Shown in pieces: positions 48,001-51,252 of a DNA stretch of 64,000 nt (the first letter of the stretch is position 1; each line of letters starts with the position of its first letter). The stretch lies in NCBI GenBank assembly GCA_964649725.1, contig CAZYTM010000005.1, positions 239,268 to 303,267 on the forward strand. Reading direction: 5' to 3'. The DNA is from CAZYTM01 sp964649725 (GTDB lineage Bacteria > Desulfobacterota > Desulfuromonadia > Geobacterales > Geobacteraceae). The notes under the pieces are model-generated. The model saw only the letters and a program-made list of their open reading frames with translations, made no database searches and was not told the DNA's origin. The position numbers and the translations under genes are program-made.

Positions 48001-50701
48001 CGCTGCCAAGACCGTAACCGCTGACTTTACCACAACTCCACCGGCGCTGCAGACCTGGGCAATGACATACGGAGCCGGAGCAGAGTGGGCAGACTCAATA
48101 CAGCAGACCTCTGATGGAGGATACATCTTTGCCGGGACTTCATACACAACAGACCCTGTGGGTGGTGATGGTCTGGTGGTCAAGCTGAGCAGCAGCGGCA
48201 GCATCGAGTGGCAGAAGAGCTACGGTGCATCCGGCACCACTGAAACACTCCAGTCGATCCAGCAGAGAGCGGATGGAGGTTACATCGCAGCAGGCTATAA
48301 AGGGGCAGCAGCCTGGATATTGAAACTGAACAGCGACGGTACTGTCGTATGGGACAAGGAGATCAGTGACGGGAGCAACAGCTTCGGTAATTTCAAGATC
48401 GATATCCAGCAGACAGCCGATGCGGGCTATGTCCTGACAACATCACATGAGAACGTCAGCATCAGTGGCTGGGACGCCTGGGTCTGCAAGCTGAACAGCG
48501 ATGGTTCGATCGCCTGGCAGAAGACTTACGGGGCCAATGGTACCGACAGCGCCTCGGTCATCCGCCAGACCGCGGATGGCGGCTTTATAATCGGTGGAGG
48601 GACCTCTTCCTCTGCATTCGGGGCGACAAACGGCAACCTCTGGTTCATCAAGCTCGACAGTAACGGCTCGATTATCTGGGAGAACCGCTTCTTCCGGCTC
48701 GATTACAGCCCTACCGTCTTTGCCCTGGAAACCACCACCGATGGTGGCTATATTGCCACCGGCAGTACCTACCTGACCAGCGGGGGGGGGTACGAAGGGT
48801 GGATCCTCAAGCTGAACAGCGACGGTTCGACTGCATGGCAGAAGAACTGGGGAAGCAGCTTGGAAGAGCATCCTCACTCAGTTGCGCAAACATTTGACGG
48901 TGGCTATATCATAGCCGGCAACTCCGGTGCCGGCGGGGCACTGCTCAAGTTAGCCAATGATGGCACCCTCCTCTGGGAGAAGAAGTACAGTCTCTTAGGC
49001 ACCCTCAATTCGGTCCGGCAGACTGCGGATCGGGGCTACGTAGCAGCAGGGTTCACTGCTCCCGGTACTAGCGATGCCTGGGTATTGAAACTGGATGAAA
49101 CAGGCGAAATTATCGGCTGCCCCGGCGGGACTATCACGACATTGACGACAGCAGTCACAGACATCGACATCGCCGTTGTGGTCCCGATCGCCACGAATGC
49201 CACCGTGACTGACACGACCGCCATAAGCAGCGATGTCATACCGGTGATAGCACCAGTTACTACTACTTTCGCCCCTGTCACGGTCTGCACCGGACTGCCG
49301 ACCATCTTCGCCTCGGCAGGTGCAAACGGCTCCATTTCGCCAAACGGTGCGACTCCGGTGGCGTCAGGAGGGAGCCAGACTATCTCCATAACCCCTGCTG
49401 CCGGCTACCATGTCGCAGACGTGCTGGTGGATGGCAGTTCGGTGGGGAGTGTAACGAGCTATACCTTCCCGAACGTAACGACCAGTCATACCATTTCGGC
49501 CAGCTTCGCCAATTCGCCGCCGGTCGCCTATCCACAGTCCCAGAGTGTGCAGAGAAACGGCTCCCTGGCGATCACCCTGACCGGCAGCGACCCGGAGGGG
49601 AGCAGTCTCACCTTTGCCGTCGATACTGCAACGGTCAATGGCACACTCTCCGGCACGGCACCAAACCTGACCTACACCCCGGCCATTGACTACATCGGTC
49701 CGGACAGCTTTACCTTCACTGTCAGCGACGGGGTCAATCCCGCGGCGTCCGCCACGGTCAGCATCACCGTCACCCAGTGGACCAGGATGGTCACCTTCAC
49801 TGCCGGGGCAAATGGCAGCATAAGCGGCATCTCTCCGCAGAGTGTCACCTGGAACGGCGATGCTACTTCGGTAACAGCAACGGCAAACAGCGGCTACCAC
49901 TTTGTCAACTGGACCGACAGTCTGAGCAGTTTCGTTTCGACAACGGCTACGCTATCGCTCACTTCTATCACTGCCGATATGAACCTGACCGCCAGCTTTG
50001 CGCCGAACAGCTATACCGTCACCATCTCGCCGACCACCAACGGTACTGCCAGCGGTCCGTCCAGTTTCCTCTACGGTGCTCAGCCGCTCTATACCTTCAC
50101 CCCGGCAACCGGCTACCGGGTGGCCGGCGTAACTGTCAATGGCGTTTCAGTCGGTGCAGTGAGCAGTTATCGCCTGCCGGCCAACACCATCGGTCCGGTC
50201 ACCATCACTGCTACCTTCAGCTACGGCTCATACCGGATAACTGCCACAGTGAGCGGTGCTAACGGCAGGATATCTCCGGCCTCGGCAAATATCAGCAATG
50301 GTGCCGACTATACCGCCACCATCACTCCGAACGCCGGCTACCAGATAGATTCCCTGACCGACAACGGCACAGCAGTCGAAGCAATACCCGGTACCAGAGC
50401 AGGCACCTTTATCTATAAGATCACCGGGGTAACTGCAACCCACGCCATCGTGGTAACTTTCAAATATGCCGCTGACGGTGATCTGACGATGAACGATGGC
50501 AACCCGGTTGGGACCATTACCATAGCCGATCCGCTCAAGGCCTTGCAAATAGCGATCGGTGAGGTTGTGCCGACGCCACAGGAGGTATTGCATGGTGACG
50601 TAGCGCCTATCGTCAACGGCAAACCGGCCCCGGACGGCAAAATAGATATCGGTGACGTGGTTGTACTGCTGCGTAAACTGCTCGGTCTGGTAAACTGGTA
50701 A
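30047..50701 (+). CDS. Giant secreted multi-propeller protein with dockerin-like tail (6,884 residues)
   Basis: The signal peptide ends near AVATP, so export is by Sec. Approximate layout by base: unique N-terminal domain to 31080; kelch propellers at 31081-33060, 34204-36210 and 37411-39500, each followed by an Ig-like (galactose-oxidase-type) domain, the first two also by an ASH/DUF1573-like domain (FDFGNVGTGQQSSP); delta-60 repeats at 40068-41260 and 43525-44705; a lectin-like sandwich near 41290-41755; QTxDGGYI repeats at 42035, 46260 and 48045; a YVTN-type propeller at 44975-45985; FN3 domains; many bacterial-repeat domains, three with four Cys; a cadherin-like Ig domain near 49515-49770; and a dockerin-like module. 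It is probably a surface adhesin or matrix protein. I see no catalytic motif. A lipoprotein gene follows after 26 nt. Confidence 0.92.
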   Translation: MISIKRFFLAAVAIILFTAPHAVATPGSPPTGKGNGNFLVELLKDGKWERAGQLSFDRFINERRLDLRQYAEPGRQVTVRVTKQGGGAAHLDAVLLGETAPLEVQGENGRLALKKLAKRDNDLLDAAGPIIITFPAVNSGSLLVAGRIEAERIDSTPFQHPLTNLYQEITDRSSFLSYRLGSNSGPISAEQFASLKSKEALFNELAVSGSGHPSGQTYGWVRNDSKNLYVYIDFTPDNTMDGDKDYAAVYARTASGIKQFKVSEASLKWGQPYFIYTDKVGYQHKFYSFSIPLSELGITPKEEKPLQLAFATYGTAAPQGVFSVVPALSSSSKVYYNIYFPAIGNVYNHTATLLRDGTILITGGQDEGGSPLQLAAIYNPANSSFTTLTAMLNAPRAGHTATMLLDGRVLIVGGGSTSMELYDPAKQSFTPVSGTIPNHTFASATLLKDGRVLVAGGGNADTTIYTPDSGSGSFVSTPTALIDPRSSHTATLLGDGRVVLIGGGTSKAQLFDPNSGDSITLLIDDARLSRDAHTSTLLTTGQILVAGGNDGGSGYSALLLDQGGNITDLGSMNNGHINHTATLLPNGKVLLAGGTSEVGQAELFDPAFNSFASQTSMNGLRTRHTATLLPGGKVLFVGGGSNSAEQYRIDNWSNNTSLNWNHNGCSMQASTPLPNGMLLLTGGYMPGRSYCNSTLFYQPAYDQLVAGPYLTRPREGSSATLLASGKVLICGGYNNNSYNIESSCEILDPQSNVSLLLPATMDQNRLNHSATLLADGRVLLTGGSGDYYPEGSAIIFDPYASSFSAPIPLVVPRRDHSATLLKDGRVLIAGGSSDGSSPLNSAEIFDPRGNSGAGAFTLTGSMSIPSADHTATLLADGRVLIAGGSSDYDTANSIGQLFDPVNGSFTPTSGVLDSTFCSGHMEGSALPLPDGRVLLAGGYCSGWSNSQTAEVYDPVSDSFKIIASYDSSFGEAGRMILTQLDNGRYLLGNEGVGYLLDPNIGIDNNRRLRDLAPTFTSSGGLSLTSGTPFDFFGDSEGSSGNSSSSATNYPLLSLRHLQSGSSYQLPADPTAGNTRFNLFSQPLGGIPLGFYSATIHVGGVASLPQTIRYDRSLIVAPGQFDFGNVGTGQQSSPATFQISNNGTLPIVISGVGIKDQPAYYPYNIFSNNCGPLAPGESCSVSITFTPVSGSLEKGTLYIESSDVAQPTLTIPLSGTGIPNPKTLTINVTGSGGGTVNASLGGIIFGSCSSSCSYPVTNGANVVLTPVVPQTSSFVSWSGAGSGTATRTVTIGNSQSVTADFVANRLVTTINPVQGGAVSPGDVGYISGQPQTIKLYPATGYHVAGLTIEGNAIPFASLTAEGNGVYSYTYTPTQSTSTVIASFSSGNFIEASSSVYNRRQATVMLNDGRILLTGGYSGNTARTSADLYDPASGSTSSTGLLNTARAEHSAILLGNGKVLITGGKNDANLTIASAELYDPASGTFSTLASGMNASRDNHTMSLLPDGRVLIAGGYNGSNNESSAEIYDPADDSFTSTSGAMNSPRSNHTATMLPNGKVLLAGGNNDSGAVSAADIYDPVSSNFSATATDMTVARSGHSATLLTSGKVLLAGGTDAATNWLNSAELFDPNNSTTPFETISATMSDNRTMHSAILLPDGKVLLAGGIGSVAAYTADSYDPVANSFNHAGNLAYPHSEGDALLLPSGRAIFHSTIFYIYDTSRNSALFPAVTGTMASGRRNHSATLLPDGKLLLAGGMDGNNNRLNSGELYTQGSGFSAVNGTLQEGRNGSTATLLNDGRVLIVGGDNGSSTSNKADLYNSASGLAQADGGGTLLAASGRNGHTATLLNDGTVLITGGGDINAEIYQPGTGFTSAGAFSQGYDLAGHSATLLNDGRVLIAGGLTKPLNSYSSLAMVYDPASRTFSNVGSMTAPRSNHSATLLADGKVLISGGNDGNSERTDAELFDPRSNSFISVSSNLSAAHPAQRAIRLRDGRVLLAGGQSQQLDIYDPAGNIFYSAGTLASNRDGCSVTMLPDGSILLIGGGSGAELTTPLRIELEPNYPASRRPQVSTVNAIAGKLEITGTGLRGDAEVSFGRSASSSMAFPLAKLQSLDNSQSYYIQPDPSISWNASSFTSVLPATMPNGYYFFTLSASGVPSTATIVSISHALLAMPTSYNYGIIGINGAKDATFILLNQGTNPVYISNTMLSNSSDFAIISDNCYDSTLNQGSSCTLTVRFSALSTGDRSGVLTIDSDAADTPKIDIPLAGSGRNPVLTVNISGNTSQYFGNISMQSYSYNWGWPFYAQEATRSWNDIPFGANITLTPNPYSYGGFYFSSSNGCTQSGISCNPITVSNFSLTGDTTINYTLANDSVASDYNLSASTPEHGSITLNPTGGRYIYGTYITATINPAPGYYFSRLVNSVNSADLTGDVVYNNGVIEYTFNIYNDTNLVATFNKYGVIGSTTGREYHTATQLQDGRLLVAGGEDSRGGMLRSIDIYDPAVNQYISRQMTTARKSHSATLLTDGTVLLLGGNSGTQALGSAEIFDPKTNTVTLLGNTLNYPREGHTATLLRDGRVLIAGGARGVQQPDGSFLYEVHYAAEVYNPSDQSFSYIADMNWQRIYHAATLLQNGQVLITGGWDGNNTLDSAELFDPYYESFNTTYNSMNYPHDGHTATLLASGDVLIVGGDDGYGYYNNAELYITGSDYFNDLSYCGPTMRSNRDLHSATLLPDGRVLLAGGWDGTGATASTEIYDPNASSSYPFSLGPELATPQLGQVAMMTPGGRIVLVGGWDGTKSIDTVETLTIPIGSTSANNDYLYIMNGSLNSSRISHTVTPLDNGVVFVAGGNGEKSTELLVTSDGWYFSYGLNMAYSRDYHTATRLTDGRVLLAGGYGSGDGGFSYGDIAPLEFFDYNSNSITTGPSLATPRDSHSATLLNDGRVLIAGGVDDSGNPLASLELYDPSSNSLTALGFGLNTPRADHSATLLADGRVLIAGGTQDFYGGLNSVEIIDLNANSSTEYFNATTLRYQHTATLLPDGNVLLAGGWDADSRLASYEIIGPLGNLVSSGLLSNARANHSATILPDGRVWLAGGSDGDANGIATASDIFDPFFGDIVKGPNLVYPRTDHRALTMTDGTVMLVGGQNLLNVDQLEFYTPFPNVSGSYKPYFSNQPTQTMLGSNIVLDDYYNVRFSGVSDGSGGGQNNSSGGFPQLSLQRVDNGQRFLISATNWSGDYNYGSGLNTYSSVPLVGLPAGPYAMSVIANGIASDSTMLLLDIIRPQVSGGNGTISCTPLNFGAPATCTTTPAPGFITAIVDGCGGTLSGNTYTITSVPTNCYVGASFAPVNTLDPTFAGNGHTVLNGGSNGINYSWANGVAVQADNKVVAVGIGNNGSGEYPLVVRYNSDGSLDSSFIYNYADLMNMTGNSYGKANDVIIQGDGKIVVIGDTNNIMSFVVRLNQDGSIDNTFNSSSGIYLFNFGSSTISYGVALQADGKILITGDYSGAGNTLFMLRLNSDGTVDMSDFEGYVSYYGSNNSGMAIAVQNDGKIVITGSTLNGPNVDLLLLRYNSNGTLDSSFNGSGVVTYNGTGNGNDYGNGVAIQPDDNKIVVTGSTFTGANNELLLLRYNPDGTLDNTFNGTGIITYSEVNGAYGNDVAILADGRILVAGSSNFPDRGALLALLYNKDGSIDSSYANNGVFSYFDIFQAYGYTMRLAPDGSVVIAGERANSDWSIDELLVVRLQNPAKPKLLNTGINNLANFDNGLPTGWLVKDNTGFGGWRFDDPAGRGNLTGGSGGFAIADSENICDFMDAELVSSAYDLSGLSTAILEFKTDFYYGGYIEVADVDISIDGGSSWTNVWSQSGADFRGPATVQLDISAKAAGQGNVKVRFHYYNANCDWWWQVDDVRIYGSPLFSLTAATTATGAGSGTIRSSLAGISCGSAGTACSSGFPQDYLITLTASPDSGSWFNGWSGDCSGVQSLSCTLTMDKAKNVNADFTDIQPTSQTWSVTLGGSGYEEAVRSFQDADGNYFAIGYTDSYGLANSGDGLLLKYAPDGTLLWDKWFGTTYYEWINDARPTADKGLIVAGESNSDGWLAKLDKDGNILWNYSFNGLGYDYFDSVSQTAEGGYIASGYSDGAAIVIKLTSNGVEEWHRFYGSAEAYNIQQTLDNCYILTGYQGSNSWLMKLDSDGSKIWEKLTPLPSSGGFNNVQQTYDGGYITAGSLYGLNYSNSEAWVVKYLANGDIDWQNVYNSDPTNNSVLNTIKQTGDGYIVSGYLNSDALLLKLNSDGSVNWQKTFGGFAWDYGSSVNLAADGGYIMTGSTGELDGNGDAWLLKLDGNGNATGCQTWLQSSSNILNGAIPAIINVAAEGTIIPPVNATLTVQDLTGVTSGGTTGAAPYYSCGGNVLMDGILTATPGNRQINLAWSNFTGAIDHFVLSSSTTDYPADCSSGTTIAGTALNYSDGSANQNQTYYYRLCAYNAGGSSTSGAVARAIPSNNQAGSVDQTFNTPVGVNTSNDSSDNYPVAAARQSDGKVLVTGDIGRQIMIRRFSSAGIQEQSYTPVVPPVYFNSTTARNHGKAIKVQNDDKAVVAYSYIKDDFYTDYHEIARYDANGNLDTASFKSPSGKVSLPAGYNVSDLVIDSSGRIIAIGENYSGGMLLRLNSDGSNDTGFNGTGEFIIGAGNHPKSGFIQPDGKIVLTGFDDSGNSKVWRILADGTAYDTGFGSGGSALLSGSSAKAYRTASQSDGKIVVSGYAADIETYENMVWRLNIDGTTDTTFNSPNGYYMYYSNIGSFLTPEANGLAIQADDRIIVSGYQRNVAGDLDALVLRFNNDGSLDGNFGFGGVFSYDGPWQKDDFAAAVLLQPDSNIILAGASSNGTINQTFVIRLIGSNPLLPPATVNAVPGNGWIYLTWDPVPGATSYNIYRSTVSGQQGVLIGNSTVNSYLDNTVVNGTVYYYTVTSMNGGSESIAATAISSSPNRKYGHFAYISNSTGQVTAYAVNPNSGAIVSIGSYNTDGDTDSLTVDPLGRFVYATNATPATVAAFKIDQATGALTSAGTVSGVGTYPDNITVDPQGKFAYVADGWYSGPLNLYIFAIDQTTGALSPAGSVPISTTSNFSIAIDPTGRFAYVASDNSNSGAISIFSIDKNSGGLTPAGTVPIGTGSLTSIAIDPTGRYLYTTDRSSNSRIWTYSINQNSGALNPAGSGFVGTGAGSYGVTVDPSGRFVYAASNADSTVSSYTIQTDGSLVATGTTATGTAVVGVSTDPTGSYLYAANAGDNTVSVYVINGDGTLAPVSGSPFSAGSAPNSVAFAAYTTLPTPPLSVTRSGSGSGSVISQTAGINCGSTCTASFNYGSMITLTAYPDPGSYFTGWTGPCTGGSGSQSLSCMVTMDSAKSVTADFASGTATATSFIKGLFEPTTSLDGRSVQQTADGGYIVAGQSSWPVSTVVAKYNASGAIEWQKSFAKNVASSYNYVRSIKQTGDGGYILAGSTFNGTTYYDPFVMKLDASGNQLWQKTYANGFGGDAGDIIPTSDGGYVLTGSGNSAANGFDLVVLKLDGNGAIQWQTSLVTSSTDGGSSIRQTGDGGYIIAGQVMNMTSYNTDFAVIKLNQSGQLSWQKTFSGPAGSTANSIRPTSDGGYVIAGDSVSNITWNRNAVIMKLDASGNIQWQKPFTWQYTAYGYDAQEMNDGSFAFLVETSGGGGTYLLRLDNNGNTLWQSHFPNVAATSLQQTMDNGFAISGISWIGNLAYDDLILIKTDANGQAPQCMAGNHAQTMAAGNVTLTANAVSAAVAGTPAFTAVNATFNEPAMSFTYNDYCPAGSNLPPAAPVLAAPTNSISNLTVSGQQLQWNYSSDPNYWDQVVYDIYMDQSSTPTTQIASGLASNYYNLPTLNPGTTYYWQVVARDLSGATAASSIWSFTTLQLLTLVTSGNGSIKSSISGIDCGTTCSAYFQQNSIIKLTATPAAGSYFNGWSGGCTSQSISCSVTLDAAKTVTADFTTTPPALQTWAMTYGAGAEWADSIQQTSDGGYIFAGTSYTTDPVGGDGLVVKLSSSGSIEWQKSYGASGTTETLQSIQQRADGGYIAAGYKGAAAWILKLNSDGTVVWDKEISDGSNSFGNFKIDIQQTADAGYVLTTSHENVSISGWDAWVCKLNSDGSIAWQKTYGANGTDSASVIRQTADGGFIIGGGTSSSAFGATNGNLWFIKLDSNGSIIWENRFFRLDYSPTVFALETTTDGGYIATGSTYLTSGGGYEGWILKLNSDGSTAWQKNWGSSLEEHPHSVAQTFDGGYIIAGNSGAGGALLKLANDGTLLWEKKYSLLGTLNSVRQTADRGYVAAGFTAPGTSDAWVLKLDETGEIIGCPGGTITTLTTAVTDIDIAVVVPIATNATVTDTTAISSDVIPVIAPVTTTFAPVTVCTGLPTIFASAGANGSISPNGATPVASGGSQTISITPAAGYHVADVLVDGSSVGSVTSYTFPNVTTSHTISASFANSPPVAYPQSQSVQRNGSLAITLTGSDPEGSSLTFAVDTATVNGTLSGTAPNLTYTPAIDYIGPDSFTFTVSDGVNPAASATVSITVTQWTRMVTFTAGANGSISGISPQSVTWNGDATSVTATANSGYHFVNWTDSLSSFVSTTATLSLTSITADMNLTASFAPNSYTVTISPTTNGTASGPSSFLYGAQPLYTFTPATGYRVAGVTVNGVSVGAVSSYRLPANTIGPVTITATFSYGSYRITATVSGANGRISPASANISNGADYTATITPNAGYQIDSLTDNGTAVEAIPGTRAGTFIYKITGVTATHAIVVTFKYAADGDLTMNDGNPVGTITIADPLKALQIAIGEVVPTPQEVLHGDVAPIVNGKPAPDGKIDIGDVVVLLRKLLGLVNW
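31081..33060 (+). repeat. Kelch repeat block 1 of the giant gene
   Basis: Repeats of about 50 codons with the pattern HTATLLxDGRVLIxGG followed by A.L/I.DP. They form one or more beta propellers of the galactose-oxidase/kelch type. A 36-nt stretch is identical at 32513-32548 and 32672-32707, one unit apart. Confidence 0.9.
34204..36210 (+). repeat. Kelch repeat block 2 of the giant gene
   Basis: The same kelch pattern (HSATLL.DGKVLLAGG). Followed by an Ig-like domain and an ASH-like domain, as in block 1, so the larger unit kelch-Ig-ASH was itself duplicated. Confidence 0.9.
37411..39500 (+). repeat. Kelch repeat block 3 of the giant gene
   Basis: The same pattern (HTATLLASGDVLIVGG, HSATLLADGRVLIAGG). 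Followed by an Ig-like domain but without a clear ASH domain before the first delta-60 block. Confidence 0.9.
40068..41260 (+). repeat. Delta-60 repeat block 1
   Basis: Units of about 55-60 residues with LDxxF.G.G, then VA.Q.DGKI.V.G, then LLRYN.DGTLD. This matches the delta-60 repeat known from Deltaproteobacteria-type surface proteins, predicted to form a propeller. Confidence 0.85.
42035..43070 (+). repeat. QTxDGGYI propeller-like block 1
   Basis: Units of about 45-50 residues with QT.DGGYI..G, then D.WLLKLD.DG.I.W.K.FGG. Two further blocks occur at about 46260-47340 and 48045-49110. I take them to be beta-propeller blades of the PQQ/WD-like kind. Confidence 0.75.
43525..44705 (+). repeat. 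Delta-60 repeat block 2
   Basis: The second set of delta-60 units (SVDQTFN, RQSDGKVLVTG, LRFNNDGSLDGNFG), placed between two fibronectin-type-III domains. Confidence 0.83.
44975..45985 (+). repeat. YVTN/lactonase-type seven-bladed propeller
   Basis: Repeated AIDPTGRFAYVA, then SIFSIDKNSGGLTPAGTVPIG, at about 45-residue spacing. This is the 6-phosphogluconolactonase/YVTN propeller pattern, used here as one module of the giant protein. Confidence 0.82.
46260..47340 (+). repeat. QTxDGGYI propeller-like block 2
   Basis: The same unit as block 1 (QQTADGGYIVAGQS, KLDASGNQLWQKTYANG). Preceded by a four-Cys bacterial-repeat domain. Confidence 0.75.
48045..49110 (+). repeat. QTxDGGYI propeller-like block 3
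   Basis: The third set (QQTSDGGYIFAGTS, KLNSDGSIAWQKTYG). It contains the nine-G tract at 48782-48790. Preceded by a four-Cys bacterial-repeat domain, so the pair repeat-plus-propeller occurs three times. Confidence 0.75.
48782..48790 (+). repeat. Homopolymeric G9 tract inside the giant gene
   Basis: Nine G in a row encode Gly-Gly-Gly. A gain or loss of one G by slippage would shift the frame and remove about 640 residues, including the dockerin-like tail. Confidence 0.9.
50474..50698 (+). other. Dockerin-like C-terminal module of the giant protein
   Basis: Two halves: DGDLTMNDGNPVGTITIAD followed by PLKALQIAIG, and HGDVAP..NGKPAPDGKIDIGD followed by VVVLLRKLLG. Each half is an Asp-rich loop plus a helix, as in dockerins. 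It is highly similar to the end of the multicopper oxidase (5239-5456). Confidence 0.65.
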
Positions 50702-50727
50702 GACTTTCACTAAATGAGGTGATCCGT

Positions 50728-51228
50728 ATGTTGAGAAAACTATGCCAAGGAGTGCTACTGCTGGCCATGACCGTAGCATTGTCAGCCTGTGGCAATGGCA
50801 CAACGAACAGTGGCGGCCAGCAAGCGAGAGCATCGCTGAAGACATCCGACCTGCTCGCGACCGGTTATGTAATTGCCGGCATCGATGTAACCTTGAGCTT
50901 TCCAGTCGGGGTGACGGTCAAGACCGATCCGGTGACCGGCCAGGTGGCCAGCGGCGTAGTCACCATCACCGGCGTGCCAAATACCAGCACCACCCTGGTG
51001 GATGCCGTCTATACCCCTGCCACCGCCAGCCAGAGGGGGAGTCTGCGCATCATGGTGGCCAATGCTACTGGTTTCAGCGCCCCGGAATATATCACCGTCA
51101 ATCTCGATATCAGCGAAGGGTATCAACCGACAGCGAGCGAATTCAGCCTGTCGAACTTTGCCGCCAGCGATCTGGACGGGAGAACCCTGCCAGGGCTCAC
51201 CCCGGTCATGACAGCTGAAATCAGATGA
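50728..51228 (+). CDS. Outer-membrane-type lipoprotein, possible cohesin-like receptor of the giant protein
   Basis: 166 residues. The start at 50728 is chosen for the TGAGGTGAT site just upstream; the alternative GTG at 50719 lies within that site. Lipobox LSAC, followed by Gly, favours the outer membrane. The mature part is one beta-rich domain: GYVIAGIDVTLSFPVGVTVKT, SLRIMVANATG, YITVNLDI, PTASEF, LPGLTPV. The lipoprotein at 55648 aligns throughout (GGVDVTIALPAGVTV, PTASAF, LTGLAPT). The plan resembles cohesins, which bind dockerins. It starts 26 nt after the gene whose product ends in a dockerin-like module. Confidence 0.82.
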   Translation: MLRKLCQGVLLLAMTVALSACGNGTTNSGGQQARASLKTSDLLATGYVIAGIDVTLSFPVGVTVKTDPVTGQVASGVVTITGVPNTSTTLVDAVYTPATASQRGSLRIMVANATGFSAPEYITVNLDISEGYQPTASEFSLSNFAASDLDGRTLPGLTPVMTAEIR

Positions 51229-51252
51229 ACCGCATACAGACTCGGAGAAGGA

